The notes below the pieces were generated by a model that saw nothing but the letters and a program-made list of their open reading frames with translations, had not been told where the DNA came from and did not search any database. The translations under genes were made by a program, and so were the position numbers. Below, in pieces: positions 1 to 10,900 of a stretch of 64,000 bases of DNA. The first letter of the stretch is position 1. Every line of letters begins with the position of its first letter. The stretch is taken from positions 23,574-87,573 of the forward strand of contig JAFUYJ010000026.1 of NCBI GenBank assembly GCA_017470645.1. The letters run 5' to 3'. Source of the stretch: Clostridia bacterium (GTDB lineage: Bacteria > Bacillota > Clostridia > TANB77 > CAG-508).

Positions 1-1
1 A

Positions 2-379
2 ATTACAGTAGCAATATTTGTATATTATGAAATCAAATTCTTTATTATGTATGTAAAGAGATTTTGCGAAATAGCATTTTTAATAGTTATCGCGCCGCTA
101 ATAACCATAACATATCCAATTGATAAAATAGCAGATAATAAAGCGCAAGCCTTTTCAATGTGGCTTAAAGAATTATCAGTAAAATATTCAATACAAGTAG
201 TACACGCGCTAACATACGTAATATTTATAGCATCAGCAGGAGTAATAGCACAGGAAGTTCCATTATTTGCTGCATTCTTTCTATTAGCACTTGATAAAGC
301 AGAAAAAATATTCAGAAATGTTCTAAATGTAAAAGATAATAGCTTTGAAAAAATAAAAGTACCTATTATCGGTAATTAA
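2..379 (+). CDS. VirB6/TrbL-like membrane protein, C-terminal part (cut by left edge)
   Basis: The reading frame is open from base 2 and has no stop upstream in the window, so this is the end of a longer gene that starts to the left. It contains the segment RFCEIAFLIVIAPLITITYP, which matches almost word for word the segment in the protein at 5799 (RVVTLAFLIVIAPLITITYS), followed in both by an IDKI motif and an alternation of hydrophobic helices. I therefore read it as a paralogue of the polytopic VirB6/TrbL-like channel subunits further along the operon. Family knowledge: such proteins form the inner-membrane part of type IV secretion or conjugation machines. It lacks the glutamine-rich tail of the 5799 protein and ends shortly after the last helix. 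The next gene starts 31 bases downstream, consistent with one operon. Confidence 0.7.
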   Translation: MTVAIFVYYEIKFFIMYVKRFCEIAFLIVIAPLITITYPIDKIADNKAQAFSMWLKELSVKYSIQVVHALTYVIFIASAGVIAQEVPLFAAFFLLALDKAEKIFRNVLNVKDNSFEKIKVPIIGN

Positions 380-410
380 ATAAATAAAAAAGATTGGAAG
401 TGAGTTATAT

Positions 411-1931
411 ATGTTTAAAAATAAAAAAAGAATTATAATAATAGCTGTAATTGTAGCAATTATTATTCTAGTTTGTATTGTAATAAACATATATAACCAA
501 AAGAAAAAAGAAAAGTTTATCCAATCAGAAACAGAAAGAGTACTAAAATATACATCAATAGAAGAATTTAAAAGCATAGAAGAAGTTTTCTTATATCTAA
601 ATAGTGAATTTATAAGTATAGAAGATTCAGAAGAAGAAAACGTTGATTATATAATAAAAGGAAAATTGAAATACAATGCAGAATATAGTGCAAAAACATA
701 TTACGAAAACCTAATCCAATATTCTGCATATGTATTACAATATAAAAATTTCTACATAGTAGACGAAAGCAAAAATATAAATATTTTTGTGCTTTGTAAC
801 TCAGAAAAAGAAACAGTTGTAACATATTATATAAATGATAATGAAAGATATCTAGAAAAATTACAAAATGAACAAAACATAGGAAAAGCAGAGCAACCAG
901 AAATAAAATCAGTAAAAGTATCTTCAGAGGAATTAAATCAAATAATATCAAACAACTGGAAGACAAATGACATAAATTTAGGAACACAAGATAGTACGTA
1001 TAGATACTATGACATATATTTTGATGAAGGTTATGAAATAAGAAAGATAAATGGAAAAGTATTTAACATAGTCTTCACAAATAAGTATAACAAAGACGTA
1101 TTAGATAATATAAGAGTTAAAACATCTAAAGAAGAAACCATGAAGTCTCTTGGAAAACCAACATATGAATCAAGTGAAACATGGGGTTATAAAACAGAGA
1201 AATTTTATATATTTTTCAGCGATGAGCAGATATCAATTTATCCTGTAATTGAATATAGCACAGATAAAATTATAGAGGCATTAGAAGATTACAGTAAAAC
1301 AAATGACTTTCAAAAATATATAAACACCATAAGAACGATTTGGCAGGATTATGATTATTTTGAAAGCAACGGAAATAAAGTAATTTTGCAATATACATTA
1401 AAAGGAATAAAATTTAAATATGATTCAACAGCACAAAATGGTGTAATACTTTACAACAATTACGCAGGATTAGTGAATAAAAACAATACTTTACAAAACG
1501 TAATTAATAACAACACATTAAATCTACCAGATAAAATGTACTATGAAAATACTGATTTAGTATTTGAAAGTGAAAAAACAAGAATTGCAACATTGGATGA
1601 TTACACACAATATAATAATTTGACAACAGAAAAAATCTTAAACACAAGCAATAAATATAAAGTCAATCAAGATTCAGAAGGAAAGGTAATGTTTATATCA
1701 ATAAATAAACAAGCACCTAACACAGAGCTTAGGGAAATAGCAGATTCAGCGGTTTGGTATGATGACCATACATTTATATATTCTGTTAGTGGAAAAGGAA
1801 TTTACATGTATGATGTACAAGCTCAAAAGTATACAACAATTGTGGAAGGAAACGATAAATATCAGATAAAGGTACTAACCAAAGAAAATGAATTAATCTA
1901 TGATGAAACAAGCATAGTTTTGGAAAAATAA
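411..1931 (+). CDS. membrane-anchored protein of unknown function in the secretion operon
   Basis: I do not recognise a family. The 506-residue product begins with a few lysines and one strong transmembrane helix (about residues 5-27), so it is probably anchored in the membrane with most of the chain outside. The rest is polar, rich in Lys, Glu, Asn and Tyr. The last 70 residues carry short beta-strand-like segments of the form 'AVWYDDHTFIYSVSGKGIYMYD', which resemble blades of a WD40/TolB-like propeller, but only weakly. GGAAGTGAG at 396-404 gives a good ribosome binding site for the ATG at 411. It sits between two VirB6-like genes, which suggests an accessory envelope part of the same machine; that is inference from position. 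Confidence 0.6.
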   Translation: MFKNKKRIIIIAVIVAIIILVCIVINIYNQKKKEKFIQSETERVLKYTSIEEFKSIEEVFLYLNSEFISIEDSEEENVDYIIKGKLKYNAEYSAKTYYENLIQYSAYVLQYKNFYIVDESKNINIFVLCNSEKETVVTYYINDNERYLEKLQNEQNIGKAEQPEIKSVKVSSEELNQIISNNWKTNDINLGTQDSTYRYYDIYFDEGYEIRKINGKVFNIVFTNKYNKDVLDNIRVKTSKEETMKSLGKPTYESSETWGYKTEKFYIFFSDEQISIYPVIEYSTDKIIEALEDYSKTNDFQKYINTIRTIWQDYDYFESNGNKVILQYTLKGIKFKYDSTAQNGVILYNNYAGLVNKNNTLQNVINNNTLNLPDKMYYENTDLVFESEKTRIATLDDYTQYNNLTTEKILNTSNKYKVNQDSEGKVMFISINKQAPNTELREIADSAVWYDDHTFIYSVSGKGIYMYDVQAQKYTTIVEGNDKYQIKVLTKENELIYDETSIVLEK

Positions 1932-1987
1932 AACAGTAATAAAGAATTTAAGCAATTAAAATACTAAAAGGGAAGGAGATAATATTA

Positions 1988-4666
1988 ATGAAATCAATAA
2001 AACTACTATCAAAAAGAATATTAGTAATATTAATGATATTATTAACATTATTTCCTTGTCTTTTTTCAGGAATTTCGTTAGCTGTAGACAGTACACCTAT
2101 ACAACTTACAACGGAACGTGCAGGTAATTATGTTGCAACATTTGGAATAAATTTTTACAAAAATTGGAGCAGTATTAATTATGTATCAACAGAAACAAAT
2201 TCAGCACCAAAAGGAAAAGCTTCAGTATCTGGAAATGATACATTTGTATGGCCAATTGATCCAGATCAATACACTGTAACAAGTGAGTTTGGTCCTCGTT
2301 CTCTTGATAATCATAAAGGAATGGATTTTGGAGCAGTAAAGGGAACACCAGTATATTCAAGTTGTTCAGGAACTGTTGTACAAACATATACACAATGTAC
2401 ACATAATTATGCAAAAAATGCCAGCTGTGGTTGTGGTGGCGGATATGGAAATCATATAGTAATAGACTCAGGCAATGGTGTTGGAATTATATATGGGCAT
2501 TTAACAGACGTATTAGTTAATGTCGGAGATGAGGTTCAACAAGGAGAGCAAATAGGAACAGTAGGAAGTACTGGATGGTCAACAGGAGACCACTTACATT
2601 TTGAGTTTATTACAAATGATATTACAGGAGTTGATTCAAAAGATTACATAGTTAGAAGTTCAATGGCAGGATATGGATATAGTGTAAATCCACGTTTATT
2701 TGTGGATGATGGAGCAACAATTTCAGGTGGAATTGCACCAAAATCAAAGAAATCAACACAAGTAAAAAAATATGGTGAAATAAAAACAGCATATGACAAC
2801 ACAGCAGATGAAAAATCAAAACCAATAGACCCATCAGATGAAACATATAAATTAAGCAATAAATCATGGATAGACTTCACATTCAAAAATGCGCTTGGAC
2901 TTGAAGGAACAAACTACTATCCAACATCAAACTTATCAAACGATAGTAAATACTATGAAAAAATTGGTGAAAGCCAAGTAACAGACGATGGAGTTTTAGA
3001 TATAAATTCATTAATGAGTAGTGGTCAAATACTACCAGGAGATATATTATACACGTACCCTAATAAGGAATATCTACTATACGTAGGTGGAACAAAAGTA
3101 ATATATGCAACAAAACCATACAAAGAAGAAGATGGAGCATTAAAATATGAGTATCTAGATGAATACTTTGTAAAACAAAAAAATGCAGTAATAAATCAAA
3201 TAAAACAACAAATACCAGAAGCTCAAAGAGAAACTGCAGAAATAGATGAACCAATATGTGGAGTAACAGATATATACAGATTAAACGATACATTATTAAC
3301 AGAGTTAAACATAAAAGAAAACACAGAAAGATTGTTTTTCAATGGAAAAGGATATTTTGATCCAAATACTTCATACAGTGGAACTCCAACAAAAGGAAGT
3401 TATAAAGGTGTAAAAAAATTCCATATGTTCACCCTAGCAGATGTTTTTTGGTTTGTAATAAATGCTCTTACATATGTAATTAGAGCAGTAATAGTAGGAT
3501 TCGTTAACTTATTCAACTTGGTAATACAATCAACAGTAAAATACCTAAGTGGCAACACATCAGAATTACCAATGATAGATGAAATGAGAGGCGTATCTGA
3601 AACATCATATTCAAGCGATTCAATAAGTATAGAAAGCATATTCTTTAATAGAATTCCAATAGTTGATGCAAATTTCTTTAATTATGAATCAGCAGGAGGA
3701 CATTTATTAGTTGATGAAAACGGCGAACATACTATGTTATATACATTAAGACAATATTTAGCAGTGTGGTATACAATAATAAGAAACTTCTCAATAGGAA
3801 TAATGTTATTCATACTAATATACATAGGAATAAGAATGGCATTAACAGCTTCAGCAGAGAAAAAAGCAGATTATAAAAAAATGATTATAAACTGGGTACA
3901 AGGACTAGGAATTGTATTGTTTATCCATCTCTTCATGTATATGATATTCTATGGAAATAATGCAATTGTTGACTTACTATATAAACTAATGCAAACAACA
4001 TCGTCTAAAATAATTGGACCTGGTGTAATAGAAGCAGGATTGTATGAAGCAGTAAGAACAAAAGCATATGCATTCGATATAAGAGAAGGAACAGTTGGAC
4101 TTATATTTTATATAATGTTAATTTATTTACTAGTAAGATTTTTATTAATATATTTAAAGAGGGCAATCGCGATATATATATTAGCAATGTCAGGCTCTTT
4201 CATGGGTGTAAAATATGCCATAGATAAAGCTAATGGAAAGAAAACCACATCTCTATCAACGTGGGCAAAGGATTTTGCGTTTAATGTACTTTTGCAATCA
4301 ATTCACTGCTTAATGTATGTATTACTATTATCAGTAGCATTATCAACTGCATTAAAATCTTTCACTGGTCTGGTAATAGGAATAGTAATTCTACAATTCA
4401 TGTTACAGGCTGATAAGATATTCATGAAGATATTTAATATCCGTGCCAAAGGAGGAGTATTTGAAGGAGTACAAAAACCAGAAAGTTACTTCACTTTGTT
4501 AACAAAAGCAAGAATAGCTACTTCAGGATTAAGGAAAACTGTTGGTGCAATAGGAAACACCGTAACAGGAAAAAACAAAGTAGGCGAATTCATGTATATG
4601 ATGCATTATGCTGATGAAGATGATTCTATCAAAGATGCTAAAGAGAAAGTTGAAATGGGCAATTAA
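1988..4666 (+). CDS. M23 peptidase fused to a VirB6/TrbL-like membrane domain
   Basis: An 892-residue chimera. Residues 1-33 are a signal peptide or first helix. Residues 85-210 are an M23 (LytM-type) endopeptidase with the zinc/catalytic pattern visible as H109...D113 (NHKGMD), H171 (YGHL) and H202-x-H204 (GDHLHFEF); an unusual Cys-rich insert lies at about 136-150. Residues 336-376 (LPGDILYTYPNKEYLLYVGG) look like a degenerate NlpC/P60 or CHAP fold without the usual catalytic residues. Helices start near 487, and residues 590-820 form the VirB6-like core with the motif RNFSIGIMLFILIYIGIRMA, nearly repeated in the 5799 protein. Expected role: cut peptidoglycan and form part of the trans-membrane channel of a secretion machine. 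A GGGAAGGAG ribosome site precedes the ATG. The frame ends just where a second open frame begins (see the entry at 4822), so the true protein may be longer. Confidence 0.8.
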   Translation: MKSIKLLSKRILVILMILLTLFPCLFSGISLAVDSTPIQLTTERAGNYVATFGINFYKNWSSINYVSTETNSAPKGKASVSGNDTFVWPIDPDQYTVTSEFGPRSLDNHKGMDFGAVKGTPVYSSCSGTVVQTYTQCTHNYAKNASCGCGGGYGNHIVIDSGNGVGIIYGHLTDVLVNVGDEVQQGEQIGTVGSTGWSTGDHLHFEFITNDITGVDSKDYIVRSSMAGYGYSVNPRLFVDDGATISGGIAPKSKKSTQVKKYGEIKTAYDNTADEKSKPIDPSDETYKLSNKSWIDFTFKNALGLEGTNYYPTSNLSNDSKYYEKIGESQVTDDGVLDINSLMSSGQILPGDILYTYPNKEYLLYVGGTKVIYATKPYKEEDGALKYEYLDEYFVKQKNAVINQIKQQIPEAQRETAEIDEPICGVTDIYRLNDTLLTELNIKENTERLFFNGKGYFDPNTSYSGTPTKGSYKGVKKFHMFTLADVFWFVINALTYVIRAVIVGFVNLFNLVIQSTVKYLSGNTSELPMIDEMRGVSETSYSSDSISIESIFFNRIPIVDANFFNYESAGGHLLVDENGEHTMLYTLRQYLAVWYTIIRNFSIGIMLFILIYIGIRMALTASAEKKADYKKMIINWVQGLGIVLFIHLFMYMIFYGNNAIVDLLYKLMQTTSSKIIGPGVIEAGLYEAVRTKAYAFDIREGTVGLIFYIMLIYLLVRFLLIYLKRAIAIYILAMSGSFMGVKYAIDKANGKKTTSLSTWAKDFAFNVLLQSIHCLMYVLLLSVALSTALKSFTGLVIGIVILQFMLQADKIFMKIFNIRAKGGVFEGVQKPESYFTLLTKARIATSGLRKTVGAIGNTVTGKNKVGEFMYMMHYADEDDSIKDAKEKVEMGN

Positions 4667-4821
4667 CTGATAGAGGAAAACGTGCTGTATGGTTTGATAA
4701 TTTCGCACGTAATGGTATAAATATAAGAGGAAGAAATATAAATCTTCCAATAGGAATATTACAAGCGCTTTCATCAACAGAGCGTCAAAAATTATACAGA
4801 CTATTAGCACAAAATTCATCA

Positions 4822-5796
4822 TTGGATGCTAAACGAAATATATACAAGAACATACAAGATGCAAAACAAAAGAGCAAGAAACATTATACAAGACATATAA
4901 CTACACTAAAAAATCTGGGAGTAGGAACATTCAACATGCTTGCAGGTGTAGGTTTCTTAGCTGAAGGAATAACACCTGCTATGCATAGAACAATAAAAGG
5001 TATTAAAATGAATTACAAAGAATTGCATGGTAGAGATGAAAGAAGATATAGAAGGTTACATCCATATAGAAATGATGATCCAAATAAGAAATATCTAAAC
5101 GGACCTTTGGGTGCTCTAGGAAACTTACAAGCTAAAGAAGATATGGCAGTTAAAAAATACGAAAAAGACATGAAGAAGATAAAAGGAAAACAAGAAGCGT
5201 TAAAATTAATAACAAATTATGAATCAGACATTAATAATAGATTAGATAGAATGTTTGCTGGAAAAACGGAAGCAGAAAGAAAAGAATTGTTCAAAAACTT
5301 ACAGCAAACAGTTAAAAATACTCGTAAAACAGATATTAGCGCAGGAAAAGTAAGCCAAGCGGTTGGTACATACATGTACAAAAAAGGTAACTTAAATGGC
5401 AAGTTGGAGGATTCTGATTTAGATGGAATTATGGATGAGCTACAAGGTATACTAGACAGAAAATCAACTAATAAAATTAATGTACAAGACACAAGTTTGA
5501 AAAATAGAATTATGGCGAACATAGCTGGAGGAACATTACATGATAAGAGTGGAAAAGAGGCAGCAGCGTTGATTACAGATGCTATAAATAAATTTGGTGT
5601 GGTTGATATTAGCTCAACATTTAGAACAAGCTTAAATACTGCAGATCCATCAGTAGCAGGAGATTTCGAAGATATTGCAACAGCACTGAAAAATGCATAT
5701 GGTACAAATGAAAAATCAAAAATTGAAAATAAAGGTGCAGCAGATTCAACAGCTGACTTTATAAAAGAAATATATAAAAAGTATGAGGAGGTGTAG
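4822..5796 (+). CDS. cytoplasmic helical protein, probably the frameshifted C-terminal half of the preceding gene
   Basis: No known family is recognised. The product is basic and helical near the N terminus, then mixed, with no membrane segment. The first usable start codon is a TTG at 4822, but it has no ribosome binding site. The frame is open upstream without a stop back to base 4654, overlapping the last codons of the M23/VirB6 gene, and reads sensibly through that stretch (for example NLPIGILQALSSTERQKLYR just before 4822). I therefore think this is the continuation of the preceding gene after a -1 change of frame near 4651-4664, caused by a mutation, an assembly error or programmed frameshifting. 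The joined product would be about 1270 residues with a long cytoplasmic tail, as in the paralogue at 5799. No obvious slippery heptamer is seen at the junction. Confidence 0.6.
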   Translation: MDAKRNIYKNIQDAKQKSKKHYTRHITTLKNLGVGTFNMLAGVGFLAEGITPAMHRTIKGIKMNYKELHGRDERRYRRLHPYRNDDPNKKYLNGPLGALGNLQAKEDMAVKKYEKDMKKIKGKQEALKLITNYESDINNRLDRMFAGKTEAERKELFKNLQQTVKNTRKTDISAGKVSQAVGTYMYKKGNLNGKLEDSDLDGIMDELQGILDRKSTNKINVQDTSLKNRIMANIAGGTLHDKSGKEAAALITDAINKFGVVDISSTFRTSLNTADPSVAGDFEDIATALKNAYGTNEKSKIENKGAADSTADFIKEIYKKYEEV

Positions 5797-5798
5797 TA

Positions 5799-7898
5799 GT
5801 GAATAAAAAAAGATTATTAAGCAAAATAGGAATATCAATAGCAGTACTATCATTAATAATTTTAGTAACAAGTAGAAGTCATGCGGCGGTTGCTGTTGCA
5901 GCAACTGGAATAGCAGGAATATTAATTGTTGTAGCACAAGAAGCATGCGTTGTACTTGGTCTTGCAGGACAATCAATAATAACAACCTTAACAGCGGGAG
6001 CGGATGGTTTATCTAGTAGTATTTGGTCTGTAAAAGACGTAATATTTAACAGATCAAGTCTAACAACTGCAAGCTTTTTCTTCAACAGATCTAGTGGATT
6101 CTATATGGGATTAGATAGCAACTTGCATTATGAAGGAGGAATTGTAGGCGATATTTTTGCAAATGTTACAACCTTTTATTCAATAATGAGAAACTTATCA
6201 ATTGCAGCACTACTATTTATTTTAATATACATAGGAATAAGGATGGCAATTTCAACAGTTGCATCTGAAGAGGCAAAATACAAAAAGATGTTAGGAAATT
6301 GGGCAGTAAGCATGGCTTTGGTTTTCGTACTACACTTTATAATTATATTAACATTATATGTAAATAATTCTTTAGTTAGAATATTGTATCATTTCGTTGA
6401 TAGTTCACTTGACAATACTGTAATGTATACTGAACTTGCAATAGAAGGGGCGTTCCCAATTCTAGGTATAGGAGAAGCAATTGTATTTCTAACTTTAATT
6501 GGTATAGAATTAACATTTATATTTATGTATATAAAACGTGTGGTAACATTAGCATTTTTAATTGTAATAGCGCCACTTATTACTATAACATACTCAATAG
6601 ATAAAATAGGTGATGGTAAATCACAGGCACTAAACACATGGATGAAAGAATATATATTTACAGTTTTAATTCAACCATTCCACTGTATTATATACATAGT
6701 TATTGTACAATCAGTATTACAGGGTGCAAGTGGATTAGAAACAATAGGATCAGGTGTTATATATATCATAATGCTATTCTTCATGAAAGAGGCAGAAGGA
6801 ATTGTAAGAAAAATATTTGGAATACAATCAGATAGTATGCCAGGACATGGAGCTATGGGTGCAATGGCACTAGGTGTTTTAACACAATTTGGAGGAAAAA
6901 AAGGAAAAAAAGGATCAGCGTCAGGTGCACAATCTAATAAACAAATGCCAAATATGAGAGAAGAGCAAATTGCACAACAACAAACTCCAGCACAACAAAG
7001 AATGCAACAACAGAGACAACAACAGCAACAAAAGCAGCAACAAGTACAACAGCAGCAACAAGTACAACAACAGCAACAAGCACAACAGCAACAACCAGCG
7101 CAACAGCAACAAGCACAAGAACAGCAAACATCAACAGATGAATCATCAGGATTGGATTGGGGTAAATTGTTGCGATCAGCAAGGGTTGCTCAAGGAATAG
7201 GTAATATAAAACAAATAAGAAAAGCAAGAAATGCAATTGCAAACAGTGACTTTGCACAAAATAGTTCTGAAAAAATAAGATCGCTAAAAAATCGTATATC
7301 TAACTCAGATATTGCTAATAAGAAGTTTTTTGGAAAGAGTATAAAAGAAAGGGCAAACGAAACAGCAAGTGAATTTAGAACAGGTGTAAGCTTATTAGGC
7401 GGAGAAGAAGGTATGCGTAAAAGAGGTATTGCACTTGGTGCAGGTATGGCAGCATTTGGTATTGGTGGAGGCATGGGAGATGCTAAAGCCGCAATAGGTG
7501 CTGCATTAGTAGCACAAGGTGGAGCTGAAAGCATTGAAAATGCCCTAGATGATATAAGATACAATAACCAACTTGAAGATAATGAGGAAGTATATAAAGA
7601 CTATCTTAAAGCAACATACTATAATCAATTTAGAGCACAACAAGGTGCAGATAGTCGTGGTACTGCATATAGTAACTACACAGATGAAGAGATTAATGAT
7701 TATATTACACAATTATATAAAGATTATAGTGATAACAAACTTGTATATGATGACATCAGCGATAGAGATAAAGAATTATTAAAAATGCGTAAAAATATGC
7801 ATAAATCTTATGCTATGGTTGGTGAATCAGATGCAGACGGTAAACTAGAAGATTTAGCAGAAGAAGCACGTCAAGAGTTAGCAGCACAGAATCCATAA
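5799..7898 (+). CDS. VirB6/TrbL-like membrane protein with glutamine-rich linker
   Basis: A 699-residue polytopic membrane protein. It starts at a GTG at 5799 behind a strong GAGGAGGTG site (5785-5793), three bases after the stop of the upstream frame. Residues 8-60 contain two hydrophobic stretches, and residues 126-345 are the VirB6-like core (RNLSIAALLFILIYIGIRMA, then LAFLIVIAPLITITYSIDKI). Residues about 389-444 are almost entirely Gln with Ala, Val and Pro, encoded by CAA/CAG triplets. The remaining 250 residues are soluble, with a small Gly/Ala-rich hydrophobic patch near 545-575. Family knowledge gives the role as an inner-membrane channel component of a type IV secretion-like system. 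The Gln-rich linker probably joins the membrane domain to a cytoplasmic domain, which is inference. It is a paralogue of the proteins at 2 and 1988. Confidence 0.75.
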   Translation: MNKKRLLSKIGISIAVLSLIILVTSRSHAAVAVAATGIAGILIVVAQEACVVLGLAGQSIITTLTAGADGLSSSIWSVKDVIFNRSSLTTASFFFNRSSGFYMGLDSNLHYEGGIVGDIFANVTTFYSIMRNLSIAALLFILIYIGIRMAISTVASEEAKYKKMLGNWAVSMALVFVLHFIIILTLYVNNSLVRILYHFVDSSLDNTVMYTELAIEGAFPILGIGEAIVFLTLIGIELTFIFMYIKRVVTLAFLIVIAPLITITYSIDKIGDGKSQALNTWMKEYIFTVLIQPFHCIIYIVIVQSVLQGASGLETIGSGVIYIIMLFFMKEAEGIVRKIFGIQSDSMPGHGAMGAMALGVLTQFGGKKGKKGSASGAQSNKQMPNMREEQIAQQQTPAQQRMQQQRQQQQQKQQQVQQQQQVQQQQQAQQQQPAQQQQAQEQQTSTDESSGLDWGKLLRSARVAQGIGNIKQIRKARNAIANSDFAQNSSEKIRSLKNRISNSDIANKKFFGKSIKERANETASEFRTGVSLLGGEEGMRKRGIALGAGMAAFGIGGGMGDAKAAIGAALVAQGGAESIENALDDIRYNNQLEDNEEVYKDYLKATYYNQFRAQQGADSRGTAYSNYTDEEINDYITQLYKDYSDNKLVYDDISDRDKELLKMRKNMHKSYAMVGESDADGKLEDLAEEARQELAAQNP
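6964..7130 (+). repeat. CAA/CAG triplet-rich tract (polyglutamine linker)
   Basis: An imperfect run of CAA, CAG and a few GCA/GTA codons in the VirB6-like gene at 5799. The mix of CAA and CAG and the interruptions suggest selection on a glutamine-rich linker rather than simple slippage. Confidence 0.85.
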
Positions 7899-7949
7899 TA
7901 AATGAAATATTTGATTAAAGAATATAATGTAAATTAAGGAGGTGAAATC

Positions 7950-10900
7950 ATGCCAAATACAAATCAACCAGATAATCAAGACAATCTTGATGAAGTTCAA
8001 GAAGATGAACTAAGGCGTCAGCCTGAGGAACGTAGCGCAGCAGAACAGGCTGCAAGACAGGCAGCAGGAGATGCTGTAAGAGCTGGAAGGGACAAACTTG
8101 TTCAAAGAATATCAGCTACAAAAGTAGGACAGGCAATAAAGAGTGCATTTACAGCTACGAAAGGCTTTTTAGCTGGACATTTGGTTCCAGTAATTGTAAT
8201 AGTGTTTCTTATTATAGTTATAATAGGTTTTGTAGGCTATTTTATGTATATGCCATCACTAATAAGAGGAAAATTTGCGGAATTTTCAGGTAAACTAATG
8301 GAAGTTTTTTATGGAGATAATCATAGACTAACAGTAAAGTCAATTGATGAAGAAAAAAGAATAGAACTACTACAATATTTAAATGATATGGGCTTAGACG
8401 TAGTTGGCTATGGTTTCGCCCCAGGCGTAAAATTTGAGGAAGATGGAGAAGGAAAAGAAGTTATCAAAGAATATACAACTCATCTAATGACTGGCGAAGA
8501 ACATGATAGTAATGATAGTGATATTGAGGATGCAAAAGGTGATTTATTATACTATTATTTAATGGCAGGAGAAAGAGCATACACAATTAACGATGATGGT
8601 CTTGATGGAACACTTGAGAAATTGTATAGACTAAATCCAGGATATCTTTTAACTTCTAAAGCATTAGAATTACTTTTTGGTCAAGATGATGCATTTAAAG
8701 GTATGATTAATATAACTGGTGATGAAGGATTTGATGGTGTAGAAGTTGAAATAGATAGAGAAAATCAAGATTTAATAATAACAAAAAATAAAAATCTTGT
8801 AGACGAATATGAATATGCATTTTCAATGGGTGACTGGACAGGAAGATATGGAACACCAGTAGAATTCTCACTAGCATTACACTTAGCTACAATGTCTTCA
8901 GGAATGATGAGAGAATTAATTACTAACCCTAACCTTCAAACCGCAGTATCAATAGGATTAGACGAAGTAGAATGTAATATAAATTTCAGATTTAACGTAA
9001 AAAATCCAGACGGAAGCGTAAGGGAATTAATGTTACCATTTAACGATCCTAATGGCAATCAATATGCATTAAGAGATAAAATAGCAAATAATGAAACAAT
9101 ATCTGAGGATGACATATCAATAGAAGGATTATACTATGTTTATAAAGGATTAGAAGTATTTAAATACCAAGTAATTACAAACACTGAAAAACTCTTACAA
9201 CGTGGTGAAGATTACAATTCAATTGGTATTGGAAATATATCAAGACACTTAGAAACAATGGAAGCATTAACAGGAAGTAGAGATATAGCAGTTCAAGTAG
9301 GAAATGTAGATTATGAGCAAACCAGCAGTGATGGTAAAACAGAATATGATGGTGATGAAATTGTTATACCAGTATACTATAGAAAAGATGATGGTTTCTC
9401 AAAATCAACAGTAACTGCAAATAGCGGTGCATATATCTGTCAATATGATAAAGAAGGAGAAAGACCTGATGAATCAACAGGTAAATTAAATGCAAGCACA
9501 ATTCCTGAAACAAATCAAATTGTAAATCTACAATATGAAGAAGTAAAAGACCAAGAAAATGGTGAAAATGAAAATTACTTTATGTATAAATTAAAAAATG
9601 ATGTTGAAGGAAATGATTTTTCAGATTCTTATGAGTACATACCAAAAGCAGATAAATATAAATTAACAAGAGATGATGGATCACAATTTGACAGTGCAGA
9701 TGTTACTGTATATAGAATAAGAGGTTTGGAAACATTCTTTGGTGAGCATACTCTAGATACAAACGACATAGTATACTTAACATCACATAAAGAAGCATAC
9801 GACGCAATGCTAGAAGAAATAGATTGGTTCATCTCACTTGCAATATGGAGCAACGGTTGGGATATGTCCGAATTTAATTATAATACATCAATGGATAATC
9901 TAAACCAATTCTATGCTAGCGAAGATTCTAATAGAAATATTAGTACAGTGTCATATTATAGAAACTTGTTTGACCAAGCAATAAGCGGTCAGGGAGACGT
10001 AAGTTTAGCTGATGTGTATAATCAATTAATAGCAGATTATGAAACAATAAAGAATAAATCTATACCAGTTGAATCTACACAAAGTGAAGTAGAGAGTAGA
10101 CTTAAAAAGCTAGATTATGAAGTATTTACAGATAAAGTAGTATACTTTATATATGAACAATTCAATGACAAAATGGATGAAAGTGGAAGTGTAGTTAAAT
10201 ATGTACAACCATATATAAAAAGTGTTGTAAAACACTGGTTTAAAGATGTAGACTTTATGGCAGATGGAGTATATTCTGAATCAGATGCTGCAATAGAATT
10301 GGCATTCCCAGCTGAAACTGAGTTGCCAGAAGAAGTAGAAGCAGTAACAGTTTTAACTCCAAAAAATGGAGGAAGAGTATCAACCCAAATGGATGAACCA
10401 TATGTTATAAAAGGTGATACAGTATTACGTGACGGTAAAATTGTTGATGACCATAATACATCTATAAAAGATGCGGTTAACAAGACAGCAGATGTATCAG
10501 ATTATAACTGGGGAGACGGCTATAGAACAACCAAAAAAATATTCACTCAAGGATTTTATTATACATTTGATGGAACAGCAGATACAGCAAGAAGTATTTA
10601 TTTCCAAGAGGAATTAGAAAATGCATCATACGGAGAAATAATAGAGTTTTCAGTTTCTAACGGAAGAATAGTAAAAGCACAAAGAAATCCTCAAAGAGAA
10701 ATAATTGGTATGGATATGATTTTCGATAAAAATGCCATTACCATTTATTATGAAGGCGAAGATGAAGAAGAGCTAAAACTATACGAAAGTGATAATGAAA
10801 ATATTAGAAGATATAGTGATGCGAAAAAAACGAACCTTAAAGTTCCGGTAAAAAAATACATAATTGTATATAACAATTCAAACTTAGAATATCTATCACC

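Noticed and set aside
6970..7200. Asn/Lys-rich plus-strand frame in the CAA/CAG tract
   Set aside because: Frame-shifted reading of the polyglutamine region of the VirB6-like gene.
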